Source: an uncultured Dehalococcoidia bacterium (GTDB lineage: Bacteria; Chloroflexota; Dehalococcoidia; Lucifugimonadales; G958296245). From it: DNA of 64,000 bases. The stretch covers positions 2,160,197 to 2,224,196 of the forward strand of contig OY282458.1 in NCBI GenBank assembly GCA_958296245.1, in the 5' to 3' direction. The position numbers and the translations under genes were made by a program. The notes under the pieces are model-generated. The model worked only from the letters and a program-made list of their open reading frames with translations, did not search any database and was not told where the DNA came from. Position 1 is the first letter of the stretch; the number at the start of each line of letters is the position of its first letter. Shown here in pieces: positions 7,589 through 15,462 of the stretch.

Positions 7589-9234
7589 GGCGCGGCCGCC
7601 CCCGTCGAGGCCCGGGGCATCTGCATCGGCTTGAACATGCAGCCCTCTACGAAGATGTCGAAGAAGTCCGGCGCCGTCTCCAACTCCACGTGCTCGATGC
7701 GGCGGACCAGCTCTTCTGCCGCCTCACGCGCCCGGCCGGACGTCAACATGATGGTAGCGCCCTCGAGCGACGCATTGCCCACCTTGGCCACCCTCTCCTC
7801 CGGCACGTTGGCGATGAACCCGATGCTCACGGCGTGCCCCGCGTCTACGTAGTTCGCGAACCCGCCGGCAAGGTAGAGCCGTGACACCTCCTCGGGCGTT
7901 ATCCCATAGCGCCGGAGGACTATCCACTGGCCGCAGAAGTTGGCTGACTTGGCCTGCGCCAGCGCGCTGAGGTCGGCCCGCGATACGTACATGTCCCTGT
8001 CGGGAGCGAAGTAGAACTCTCCCGCCCCATCGTTGAAGGCCCCCAACTCGTTCATGCGTCCTGTGCGCCTGAGCTCCGACAGCAGGTCGACCAAGCCGGA
8101 CCCGCATATCCCTTCAGCCGGGGCGCCCCCGATCGTCTCGTACCGGACCGGCGCGCCGTCTTCAGACAGCCCGACGGCCTCCACCGCGCCATCGTATCCG
8201 GGCATACCGTACGTGATGGCCCCGCCCTCGAATGCCGGCCCCGCCGGGCACGACGCCGCCATCATGCGGAGCCGGTTGCCGACCACCACCTCGGTGTTGG
8301 TGCCCACGTCGACCAGCATCACCGCGTCATCCTGCTCGTTCATCCCAACCGCCATGAGATCGGCCGTAACGTCAGACCCCACGTGACAGCCGACCAGCGG
8401 CGGGCTGTAGACGTTGGCGCCGGGGAATATGCGGAGATCCAGGTCGCGAGCCCTGACTTCAAGGGCCGTCGTGGACCTCTCCCCCGCCTCCAATTCGACC
8501 TCCGTCAGCGACTTGTACGGCTTTTCTCCTATGGACTGCACGTCGACGCCGAACACGATGTCCCGCATCGTGGAGTTGCCCACGAACACCGCCTCGTATA
8601 TGCGGCGGCGGTGAATGCCGAGCCGCCGGCACACCTCCCCCACCTCGAAGTTTATGGCCGACAGCATGACACGCCGCAACTCGCCGCTGTGCTCGCCTCC
8701 GTCATAGGAGATGCGATGCATGACGTCGCTGCCCCCGAACCGCTGCGGGTTCTCGAAGGACGCCGTGTGGACGACCTCGGCGCGCTCCAAGTCGACCACG
8801 TTCAGCGCGACGGTGGTGGTGCCTACGTCCACCGCCAGCCCGTAGATGCCGTCTCTGTATGCATCCACGCGCTCTTCCCCGAAGTAGACGCCGCTCCCTC
8901 GCCGCTCTGTCAGCGGGGCCGGAGCCGTGCGGCGGCGGACCGAACGGGTCAGAATCCTGGGCTGGCGCCGCAGCACCGCGAACTCGACGTCCGCGTCGAC
9001 CTCCGCCACCGCCGCCTGACACGCCAGCCTGTACCCTCCGCGCAGGAATCGCTCGCTCTCCGTGGGCGGAGTCAACCCCTCCATTCCGGAGCGCACCTCG
9101 ACGATGCATTCGTGGCATTCGCCGCTGCGTCCGCATGAAGTCGGGACCCGAACACTCAGGCTGTCCGCGTAGTCGAATATGGTCATGCCGGCTGCCGAGT
9201 CAAGCTCACGGCCTGCATGATGGATCGGCGACAT
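7585..9234 (-). CDS. RACo/RamA-like reductive activator of corrinoid proteins (2Fe-2S plus ASKHA ATPase)
   Basis: A 549-residue protein of the DUF4445/RACo family, which uses ATP to re-reduce inactive Co(II) corrinoid to Co(I). Residues 1-95 are a plant-type ferredoxin domain with C-x5-C-x2-C (CGRSGECHEC, about residues 34-43) and the fourth ligand in RLACQ (about 72). A linker follows, then the actin-like ATPase: LAVDVGTTTVALNVV (phosphate 1), MLVDVGTNTEVV, GICGSGLVDLLSEL and LYLAGGFANYVD. The domain order ferredoxin-linker-middle-ASKHA is that of RACo. The next gene overlaps its stop by four bases. The substrate corrinoid protein is very probably the one encoded at 9664-10476. No methyltransferase gene of the MtbA/MttB type lies in the window, so the methyl donor is unidentified. 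Confidence 0.9.
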   Translation of the reverse strand: MSPIHHAGRELDSAAGMTIFDYADSLSVRVPTSCGRSGECHECIVEVRSGMEGLTPPTESERFLRGGYRLACQAAVAEVDADVEFAVLRRQPRILTRSVRRRTAPAPLTERRGSGVYFGEERVDAYRDGIYGLAVDVGTTTVALNVVDLERAEVVHTASFENPQRFGGSDVMHRISYDGGEHSGELRRVMLSAINFEVGEVCRRLGIHRRRIYEAVFVGNSTMRDIVFGVDVQSIGEKPYKSLTEVELEAGERSTTALEVRARDLDLRIFPGANVYSPPLVGCHVGSDVTADLMAVGMNEQDDAVMLVDVGTNTEVVVGNRLRMMAASCPAGPAFEGGAITYGMPGYDGAVEAVGLSEDGAPVRYETIGGAPAEGICGSGLVDLLSELRRTGRMNELGAFNDGAGEFYFAPDRDMYVSRADLSALAQAKSANFCGQWIVLRRYGITPEEVSRLYLAGGFANYVDAGHAVSIGFIANVPEERVAKVGNASLEGATIMLTSGRAREAAEELVRRIEHVELETAPDFFDIFVEGCMFKPMQMPRASTGAAAP

Positions 9235-9427
9235 GCGGCTACCCTGAATCGGCCTGCATCAGGCTGCGGGACGCTCTCGGCTTCATTGCGGCCCTCCTGG
9301 CCGAGATGAGGAATGGGCTATATCCGGGGAACACCTCAGAACTCCCGGCGGGAAAGCTGCGCTCCTATGCGCAACCCGTATTCCGCAGAACTGCCAGAGC
9401 ACATCCGGGCCTTGGCCTCCGAGCGGC

Positions 9428-9667
9428 TCAGACTTCCCAGGCGCTCCGGTAGTCCAGCTTGCCGCTGCCTATGCAGACCGGGAGGGCCTCCGAGCCGTCC
9501 CTAAGCTGGTTCCTGCATCCGAAGTTGGCCGTGCAGCGGTCCTGAACGTTCTTATAGGGGCACCGCCAGCGAGAAACCTCGTTGACAGTGTCCGACATGC
9601 CCTTGAAAATATGGTAGAGACGCTCCAAGCTGGCCTGGTAGCGCAGTGGGTCAACCTTCCGCCTCAA
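9428..9667 (-). CDS. Small four-cysteine protein coupled to the corrinoid protein gene
   Basis: A 79-residue protein that I cannot assign to a family. It is supported as a gene by context: its TTG start (9667-9665) overlaps the TGA stop of the corrinoid protein gene, and a strong GGGAGG lies seven bases upstream inside that gene. Four cysteines at residues 36, 45, 51 and 65 (RCPYKNVQDRC, FGC, PVC) could bind a metal or an iron-sulfur cluster. The C-terminus reads LDYRSAWEV. No signal peptide or membrane helix. A 193-base gap separates it from the reactivase. A role in corrinoid methyl transfer is inferred only from the coupling. Confidence 0.7.
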   Translation of the reverse strand: MRRKVDPLRYQASLERLYHIFKGMSDTVNEVSRWRCPYKNVQDRCTANFGCRNQLRDGSEALPVCIGSGKLDYRSAWEV

Positions 9668-10476
9668 CTGGAAGCCTCCCTAGCTCCGGCCGCCGTCTCC
9701 AAGGGCGCGGAGCCGTCCCGGACCCCGACGAGAGCCCTCGCCATGTCGACGCAGGCGATGGCGTCCTTGCCGTAGCCGTCCGCGCCCATGTCCTCGGCGA
9801 ACTCCTGTGTTACCGGCGCGCCGCCAACCATGATCGAAACTTCTTCCCGCAGCCCCTCGGCCTCGAATGCCTCTATGGCGCGGCCCATGTTGGGCATCGT
9901 CGTCGTCAGCAGCGCCGACATCCCAAGCACCTGGGCCCCGTGCTCCAATACCGCGTCTATGAACTCCTCCGGCTTCGTATCGACCCCCAGGTCGTGGACC
10001 ACGAAACCGGCCCCCCGCAGCATCATGATGCAGAGATTCTTGCCTATGTCGTGGAGGTCGCCCTTTACAGTGCCCATTATGACGGTGCCCACCGGCTCGA
10101 CCCCGGACTCCGACAGGATGGGCTCGATGTACGCCATGCCCGCCTTCATCGCCCTGGCCGCGATCAGCACCTCGGGAACGAAGATGATGTTGTCCCGGAA
10201 CTTTATCCCCACCACCGCCATGCCGGCTATCAGGCCGTCGTCCAGCACAGCGTTCGCCTCGAATCCGCGCGCGAGGGCTTCCCGGGTCAGCCGGTCAACC
10301 TCGACCTGGTCCCCCGAGATCAGGTTGAAGGCGATCTCGTGCATGATCGGATCGGTGCCCTCGAACAGGCTCCGTATGTGCTTAACCTCGAAAGGCTTGG
10401 TGACGTACCGGATCTCTTTTTCCAAGCCCGCGTGCTGCGTGGTCATGTAGGGCGTCTCCGGGAGATGAGCTTCCAT
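9664..10476 (-). CDS. Corrinoid (B12-binding) methyl-carrier protein, MtbC/MttC type
   Basis: A corrinoid protein that carries a methyl group between a substrate methyltransferase and a second methyltransferase. Residues about 45-130 are the helical B12-binding 2 domain (REALARGFEANAVLDDGLIAGM, FVPEVLIAARAMKAG). The Rossmann domain follows with the cobalt-ligating motif GDLHDIGKN (DxHxxG, His is the lower ligand), then LGMSALLTTTM and MVGGAPVT. An N-terminal extension of 40 or more residues is not usual. The start is uncertain: ATG 10476 has AGAAGGG ahead of it, ATG 10446 has GGAG, and a TTG at 10518 lies upstream of the predicted transcription start. The reactivase and the small Cys protein follow in the same direction. 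Confidence 0.9.
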   Translation of the reverse strand: MEAHLPETPYMTTQHAGLEKEIRYVTKPFEVKHIRSLFEGTDPIMHEIAFNLISGDQVEVDRLTREALARGFEANAVLDDGLIAGMAVVGIKFRDNIIFVPEVLIAARAMKAGMAYIEPILSESGVEPVGTVIMGTVKGDLHDIGKNLCIMMLRGAGFVVHDLGVDTKPEEFIDAVLEHGAQVLGMSALLTTTMPNMGRAIEAFEAEGLREEVSIMVGGAPVTQEFAEDMGADGYGKDAIACVDMARALVGVRDGSAPLETAAGAREASS

Positions 10477-10489
10477 CTGCAACCCTTCT

Positions 10490-10518
10490 ATTATTCGGGC
10501 CTCCGTATCTGTTGTCAA
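10490..10518 (-). promoter_or_regulatory. Sigma-70-type promoter of the corrinoid operon
   Basis: On the minus strand TTGACA (10518-10513, perfect -35) is followed after 17 bases by AATAAT (10495-10490, five of six -10 bases). Transcription would begin near 10483, a few bases before ATG 10476, which argues for an ATG at 10476 or 10446 and against the TTG at 10518. Confidence 0.6.
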
Positions 10519-10531
10519 TTGTCACCCCACG

Positions 10532-10762
10532 GAAGCTGTTCAGCCTCTGCGAGACCTGAAGGGGGAAGTCCAGAGGGATTCTCCCCTCTGACAGGGGGTC
10601 TGGGCGCCTGTGCCAGCTCCGCGTCCGTGATGGCCCGGTTCTCCTCTGACAGGGAGTCTGAGGGCTGTGCCCTAGTTGCCAAGGGGCGGGCGGGAATCAA
10701 AGACGTCTGATTTATTGGGGCTGCGTCAGTAGAAAAGGACCTCACGAACTCTGAACGGTTAC
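10532..10762 (+). repeat. Promoter-proximal inverted-repeat element, copy 1
   Basis: About 231 bp. The left end AGCTGTTCAGCCTCTGCGAG and the right end CTCACGAACTCTGAACGGTT are imperfect inverted repeats of each other. The body has two CTCCYCTGACAGGG boxes and ends in AAGACGTCTGATTTATTGGG, the block shared by all copies. It fills the space between the divergent promoters of the corrinoid operon and the sulfatase-fold operon. Its right end lies 15 bp from the -35 at 10778. Confidence 0.8.
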
Positions 10763-10777
10763 AACCCGCGCGGATGG

Positions 10778-10806
10778 TAGCCATTGGCCTTGAGTGCAAG
10801 TACAAT
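10778..10806 (+). promoter_or_regulatory. Candidate promoter of the sulfatase-fold operon
   Basis: TAGCCA (10778-10783), 17 bases, then TACAAT (10801-10806, five of six). The -35 is weak, but the same TAGCCA-N17-TACAAT arrangement occurs at 14405-14433 downstream of another copy of the repeat element. Confidence 0.4.
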
Positions 10807-10907
10807 CAGGACGGACGCCGCGACCGGGGAATGCCGAATGCATGGGAGAAACCGTTGGAGCCGACTATCGCATCCAGGAGGCGGAGCTTTGCGGACGAGG
10901 GGCTGGG

Positions 10908-12440
10908 ATGAATGAGATACCTCGACTCGCTCGATTTTACCCCCCTCCCCCGATTTTCAAGTTCGTATTCGCCGCGCTACTCATCGCGCTGGCCTTTGCC
11001 GCTACCTATACCTCGTCCGCGGCGGCCTTTTCTGAGCTAGACTTCAGGCAAATCGTCCTATTGGGCGGGGCGGTCAACGCCGTCCTACTGCTCGCCCTGC
11101 TCGCCCCGCTGTTCCTCCTCTCGCGCTTCAGGCTCATAGCCAACGCCGCGCTATCGCTGGCCGTGCTGGCCAGCGTTGCGACGGCGTACATAGTTCATAC
11201 CGACCTCTACCTCACCGGAGATCGCGTCGTCCTCATCCTGTTGTGCGCCGCGTTCGGCGTGGGGCTGTTCACCGCCTTCCGTGTCATCGACGATCTGCGA
11301 TGGGGCGGCGCTGTGCTCTCGGCGGCGGCATTGCTGACGCTGGCGATCGTTGCCGGCGGGCATTGGGCGTCCGGTAGCCCCGCCCCCGCGAAAGGGGATA
11401 CGACGAACATTCGGGGCGTCACATTCCAGGAGACGCCCAACCTGTATTTCATCTCCTTCGATGCAATCGCTCCGAGAGTGCTGATCAATAAATACCTCGA
11501 CATAGAAACCACCGAGTTCCATGACGTTTTCGAGGCGCATTTCCGCCGCTTCCCCAATCTCTTCGCCAACTCTGTCCGCACCGCCCACTCCCTCAACACG
11601 CTCTTGGCGCTGGACCCGGACGTGTACACCTCACAGCAAAGGGAGCTATTGGAGAGGGGTGACGACCCCGACCCGCGCCTCTTTTCGGGTCAGAATCCGA
11701 GCCCGTTGCTCGACATCCTCAACAAGAATGGCTACGAGACCACCTCGATCTACATTGACACCTACTTCGGAAGACGCAAAGGCCCGTACGTGGACAACTA
11801 CGTCACGTTCGAGAAAAACACCGTCTGCAATCTGTTGGACGCCAGCATACGAGACTTGGCTTTCTGGGGCTACTGCCGCTTCTTTGACGGAAGCTACGAT
11901 TGGGACAATATGCTCAGCGCCGAGCGGGTCACGAAGGTGAGCGGCGATAACGGGCCACAATTCGTGATGGCCCACCTGTATCCGCCGGGGCACGTCGACA
12001 AGTCATTCCGCTACGACAATGCAGAGCATCTCGAAAAGTTTAGAGCCAAATACGTCAGGGAAAGCGAAAAAGCAGCCCGCTACTTGGAGCTAATCATCCG
12101 CCACCTGGAAGCAAACGACCCCAACGCCATCCTCTTGGTGTACGGTGACCACGGCCTTTTAGTGTCCCAGGGGCTGGGATTCGAAGACAACCGGGGGTTC
12201 GTCGTCCAGGACAATTACGGCGTTCTGGGCGGCGTCTATCCCCGCGGCGCGTGCTCCGCTTGGTTCGACGAGGCGTCCACCCGGGGCTACATGACTATTC
12301 TGGACGCCGTTCACGCCATACTTCGCTGCCTGTCCGGCGGGGAAAGCGCGTTCATCGAGCCGCGAGAGTATACGCAGCCCCTGTTTGGCCCGATTCCCTG
12401 GCACCCTAAACCTGACTACGAGGAGTTTTTGTATGAATAG
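10908..12440 (+). CDS. Membrane-anchored alkaline-phosphatase/sulfatase-fold enzyme
   Basis: A 510-residue protein. Start ATG 10908 with GAGG at 10898-10901; the open frame upstream has no similarity. Residues 18-165 hold four to five membrane helices. From about residue 175 it is a soluble domain of the sulfatase/phosphoethanolamine-transferase superfamily: LYFISFDAIAP supplies the metal Asp, LFANSVRTAHSLNTLLAL the likely nucleophile Ser/Thr region, and LLVYGDHGLLVS the second metal site. These enzymes transfer or remove phosphate or sulfate groups on surface glycans or lipids. It overlaps the next gene by eight bases, and the set of three is translationally linked. Substrate not deducible; the neighbours suggest a cell-surface sugar. 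Confidence 0.75.
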   Translation: MNEIPRLARFYPPPPIFKFVFAALLIALAFAATYTSSAAAFSELDFRQIVLLGGAVNAVLLLALLAPLFLLSRFRLIANAALSLAVLASVATAYIVHTDLYLTGDRVVLILLCAAFGVGLFTAFRVIDDLRWGGAVLSAAALLTLAIVAGGHWASGSPAPAKGDTTNIRGVTFQETPNLYFISFDAIAPRVLINKYLDIETTEFHDVFEAHFRRFPNLFANSVRTAHSLNTLLALDPDVYTSQQRELLERGDDPDPRLFSGQNPSPLLDILNKNGYETTSIYIDTYFGRRKGPYVDNYVTFEKNTVCNLLDASIRDLAFWGYCRFFDGSYDWDNMLSAERVTKVSGDNGPQFVMAHLYPPGHVDKSFRYDNAEHLEKFRAKYVRESEKAARYLELIIRHLEANDPNAILLVYGDHGLLVSQGLGFEDNRGFVVQDNYGVLGGVYPRGACSAWFDEASTRGYMTILDAVHAILRCLSGGESAFIEPREYTQPLFGPIPWHPKPDYEEFLYE

Positions 12441-12756
12441 AGCATTGCGAGCCGCGCTGCTCATGGCGGCGGTCATCGCAGGCATCGTCTTGCCCGAAGC
12501 TGCCCAAGCCTACGAGAGGGCGGCGGATCTACACACCGGCGGGTCGGTAACGCCGGAGGTCCTACTGGCCTACGTAGACCCGGGCGCGGCGGGCTTCATC
12601 ATCGTATCGGTGCTGGGGTTCCTGGGAGCCATCGGGTATACGGCGCGCGCATATCTCAACCGGGTAAAGCAGCTAGTCTTCCGTGGAGACGGACGGCACA
12701 CGAGGGCGAGGACCCGCCGGAGCAACCGGACGCGTAGGACGCGCAGGGGACGGTGA
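12433..12756 (+). CDS. Small membrane protein with a Y-x-DPG motif
   Basis: A 107-residue protein starting at ATG 12433, inside the end of the upstream gene and with AGGAG at 12421-12425. Residues 5-24 are a signal peptide or membrane helix. AYVDPGAAGFIIVSVLGFLG (about residues 55-75) is a second helix that opens with the 'Y-[LIV]-D-P-G' motif, followed by a YTARAYLNRVKQ amphipathic segment and a very Arg-rich tail (RTRRSNRTRRTRRGR). Small proteins with this DPG helix are often encoded beside sulfatase-fold enzymes; the molecular role is unknown. Its stop overlaps the next start. Confidence 0.7.
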   Translation: MNRALRAALLMAAVIAGIVLPEAAQAYERAADLHTGGSVTPEVLLAYVDPGAAGFIIVSVLGFLGAIGYTARAYLNRVKQLVFRGDGRHTRARTRRSNRTRRTRRGR

Positions 12757-14174
12757 ATCGGATTCTGACCGCGGACGGCGGATCATTCAAGGACCCTGTG
12801 GGGCGAGTGTACCGGATTCCAAGGGAAACGGGCGGCGAGCGCATCGTTCGCGGGCTGAATCAAACAGGAGCCGCTTCTATGGAGAGGCTTCTCGCCGAGC
12901 CCTTCTTCCAAGAGTTGGCGCGCGGCGGACACGTCGTGAAGACCGGACTGCTCGGCGCCGAAGACCCCGCCGCCCGGCGCGTAATGGAAGAGGGTTGGAG
13001 GGGCGCGGCGGAACACGAAGCCATAGACTTCGTCACTTATCCTTACGAGTGGCCGTTTTCGATGCTCAAAGACGCGGCGCTGCTGCAACTGCGCCTGCTG
13101 GAAACGAGCGTGCAGAACGGCTGGATGCTCAAGGACGCGACACCGTTCAACATCCAGTGGAACGGGGCGCGGCCAGTCTTCATTGACGTGCCGTCGTTCG
13201 TGCCGTGGGAGAGCGGCGAATACTGGCAGGGCTATAGGCAGTTCTGCTCTACGTTCCTGACGCCGTTGATGTTGACTGCTCACCTGGGAATCCCGTTCCA
13301 GCCCCTGCTCCGCTCACGACTGGAGGGCGTCCCGCCGGAAGAAGCGGCGAAATACTTCTACGGGCTGCGGCGATTCAAGCGCGGTGTGCTGTCCCATATC
13401 TGGTTTCCGGCCAAGGCGGAGAGCCGGATGCGGCGCCGGGATGGTTCGCGGCAACCCGAGCGGTCGCGGCGTCAGCAGCCTAAGACGATGCTTCTGGGCT
13501 TGCTGGACAGCCTGAAGCGGCTCGTCGCCGGGCTGTCCTACGGTACGCCGAGCTCGGACTGGTCCCAGTACGTGGGGACCTGCTCCTACGACGAGGCGGA
13601 CTTCCAGCGGAAGAAGGATTTCGTGGAACGACACACGTCGGCGAGGCGTCCAGACTTGACCTGGGACCTGGGCGCGAACACGGGGACGTTCTCCCGCATC
13701 GCGGCGCGCCGCTCGCGGCTGGTCGTTGCCGTGGACGACGACCAAGACGCGGTGGAGATGCTCTACCACGAGGCGCGCGGCGGCAGCCTCCGGAACATCG
13801 TCCCCCTCGTGATGGATATGTCGAACCTGTCGCCCGGCCAGGGATGGGCGGGACGTGAGCGCGCGGCGTTTGACCAAAGGGCAAGCCCCGACGTGGTGCT
13901 CTGCCTCGCTCTGGTCCACCACGTGCGCGTCTCAGCCAACATCCCCTTGCCGCTGTTCCTTGGCTGGCTCCGCAGCCTGAACGCGACAATCATCCTGGAG
14001 TTCGTCGGGCGCGACGACGAGATGTTCGGGAAGCTCTTGGAGAACAAGCGCGAGGACTATGCGGACTACACCTCGGAGAACTTCGAAGCGGAGACCCGCA
14101 GGCTCTTCTCAATCAACGATCGGTTGCAATTGAAGGGTGGGATGCGGGAGATGTTCCTGTTGGAGCCGGCGTGA
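12753..14174 (+). CDS. NoeA-like SAM-dependent methyltransferase
   Basis: A 473-residue protein with a GTG start (12753) that overlaps the previous stop by four bases. The N-terminal 200 residues resemble a lipopolysaccharide-kinase-like fold: MLKDATPFNIQWNGARPVFIDVPSFVPWESG keeps an 'D-x-x-x-x-N ... D' pattern. The C-terminal part is a class I methyltransferase with motif I DLGANTGTFSRIAARRS (about residues 305-321) and an acidic VVAVDDDQDAVE loop that binds SAM ribose. This two-part layout is that of nodulation-protein NoeA-like methyltransferases. Last gene of the cassette. Acceptor unknown, probably a surface saccharide. Confidence 0.7.
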   Translation: MNRILTADGGSFKDPVGRVYRIPRETGGERIVRGLNQTGAASMERLLAEPFFQELARGGHVVKTGLLGAEDPAARRVMEEGWRGAAEHEAIDFVTYPYEWPFSMLKDAALLQLRLLETSVQNGWMLKDATPFNIQWNGARPVFIDVPSFVPWESGEYWQGYRQFCSTFLTPLMLTAHLGIPFQPLLRSRLEGVPPEEAAKYFYGLRRFKRGVLSHIWFPAKAESRMRRRDGSRQPERSRRQQPKTMLLGLLDSLKRLVAGLSYGTPSSDWSQYVGTCSYDEADFQRKKDFVERHTSARRPDLTWDLGANTGTFSRIAARRSRLVVAVDDDQDAVEMLYHEARGGSLRNIVPLVMDMSNLSPGQGWAGRERAAFDQRASPDVVLCLALVHHVRVSANIPLPLFLGWLRSLNATIILEFVGRDDEMFGKLLENKREDYADYTSENFEAETRRLFSINDRLQLKGGMREMFLLEPA

Positions 14175-14269
14175 AGCGGATATCCCCGCGTGCCTCTAGG
14201 TCGTACTGACTCCGGTTCTTGGCGCGCCAGGGGCCTTGACCCCTTATCGAATCCCGCAGGCTCCTCACT

Positions 14270-14400
14270 CCCCCCAGCACAGGCAGGGGGTCTGTGAGCT
14301 GTGCCCCCAGTTACCAAGGGGCGGGCGGGTGGGAATCAAGGACGTCTGCTTTATCGGGGCTGCGCCAGTCAAAAAGGATCTCACGAAGTCTGAACTGCAA
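14270..14400 (+). repeat. Promoter-proximal inverted-repeat element, copy 2 (left end lost)
   Basis: About 130 bp. It keeps the AGGCAGGGGGTCTG hairpin part, CAGTTACCAAGGGGCGGGCG, the GACGTCTGCTTTATCGGGGC block and the right end GGATCTCACGAAGTCTGAAC. The left terminal repeat is missing. Its right end lies about 4 bp from the -35 of the RRM gene. Confidence 0.75.
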
Positions 14401-14404
14401 GATG

Positions 14405-14433
14405 TAGCCAGACCCTAAAATTCGTGCTACAAT
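14405..14433 (+). promoter_or_regulatory. Candidate promoter of the RRM-protein gene
   Basis: TAGCCA (14405-14410), 17 bases, TACAAT (14428-14433). Good -10, weak -35, same layout as at 10778-10806. It would give a leader of about 100 bases. Confidence 0.45.
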
Positions 14434-14540
14434 GCTTCTTAACTCCAACGTGCCAATCTAAAGTTCCCTGCGTTCCGGTTTCGGCAAACGCATGCGACGC
14501 TATCGATGGTCGAGGAGAATTTCGTTCGAAGGAGCGCCGC

Positions 14541-14813
14541 GTGAACATCTTTGTAGGCAGTCTCCCGTACTCAACGACAGACGAAGAGCTGGAAGCAGCC
14601 TTCACCGAGTACGGGGAAGTTACGTCCGCCCGCGTCATCATGGACAGGTACACGGGACGGTCGCGTGGGTTCGGGTTCGTGGAAATGGCTAATCAGGAAC
14701 AGGCCAAAGCGGCCATCAACGCCATGAACGGCAAGGACCTCCAAGGCCGGGCCCTCACGGTGAACGAGGCCCGCCCGCGTGAGGACAGGGCCCCCAAGCG
14801 CGACCGCTGGTAG
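14541..14813 (+). CDS. RRM-domain RNA-binding protein
   Basis: A 90-residue single-RRM protein of the bacterial/cyanobacterial glycine-poor Rbp type. The start is the GTG at 14541 with AAGGAG at 14529-14534. RNP2 is NIFVGSLP (residues 2-9) and RNP1 is RGFGFVEM (about residues 42-49), with the usual aromatic residues for stacking on single-stranded RNA. A short basic tail (RPREDRAPKRDRW) follows. These proteins are often cold-induced RNA chaperones; the 100-base leader would suit that, but no cold box was identified. Stands alone between the NoeA-like gene and a convergent phosphodiesterase gene. Confidence 0.92.
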   Translation: MNIFVGSLPYSTTDEELEAAFTEYGEVTSARVIMDRYTGRSRGFGFVEMANQEQAKAAINAMNGKDLQGRALTVNEARPREDRAPKRDRW

Positions 14814-14866
14814 GCCGTCCAACCGGGGACTGTTCACAGACCCCTCAGCCTCGCGGGGCGGAAGCC

Positions 14867-15462
14867 GTCCCGTAATTGGCGTATGTGGTTCTCCCGGGTC
14901 GGGAGAACCACATAGCTTGGCTGGAACTCCCGCCCGGTAAGACCCGGTCCGCCGTGTAGTCCTGGGACGTACAGGCTTCAGCCTGCGCGTCCCAGTTCAT
15001 CGCCTCCAGCAGAACACGGCCATCCACGTCGGGAGGTCCCTTCACGCCAAGAGGGTTGAGCGCCGTCCCGTAATTGGCGTATGTGGTTCTCCCGGGTCGG
15101 GAGAACCACATGCCTTGGCTGTAAAACTCCCGCCCGGTAAGACCCGGTCCGCCGTGTAGTCCTGGGACGTACAGGCTTCAGCCTGCGCGTCCCAGTTCAT
15201 CGCCTCCAGCAGAACACGGCCATCCGCGTCGGGAGGTCCCTTCACGCCAAGCGGGCAGAAGCCGTCCCGTAATTGGCGTATGTGGTTCTCCCGACCCGGG
15301 AGACCGATACGACTTGGCTGTAACTCCCGCCCGGTAAGACCCGGTCCGCCGTGTAGTCCTGGGACGTACAGGCTTCAGCCTTCGCGTCCCAGTTCATCGC
15401 CTCCAGCAGAACACGGCCATCCACGTCGGGAGGCCCCTTCACGCCAAGCAGGTTGAGCGCCG
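14867..15462. repeat. Three tandem 198-bp copies of the phosphodiesterase gene 3' end
   Basis: GTCCCGTAATTGGCG begins at 14867, 15065 and 15264, giving a period of 198-199 bases. The rightmost unit is the real 3' end of the gene on the minus strand; the other two lie beyond its stop. Each unit repeats the codons for GVKGPPDVDGRVLLEAMNWD, then ACTSQDYTADRVLPGGS and RTTYANYGTAS, with a few changes. A 9-base inverted repeat TCTCCCGGG/CCCGGGAGA-like palindrome (about 14893-14910, CTCCCGGGTCGGGAG) lies in the outer copies. Confidence 0.9.

Noticed and set aside
14845-15245. Minus-strand frames of 67-88 residues beyond the phosphodiesterase stop
   Set aside because: They are the duplicated 3' units of that gene, without their own starts or ribosome sites.
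14867-15462. CRISPR-like array
   Set aside because: The units are 198 bp, contiguous and coding, with no short repeat-spacer alternation. No cas gene is in the window.
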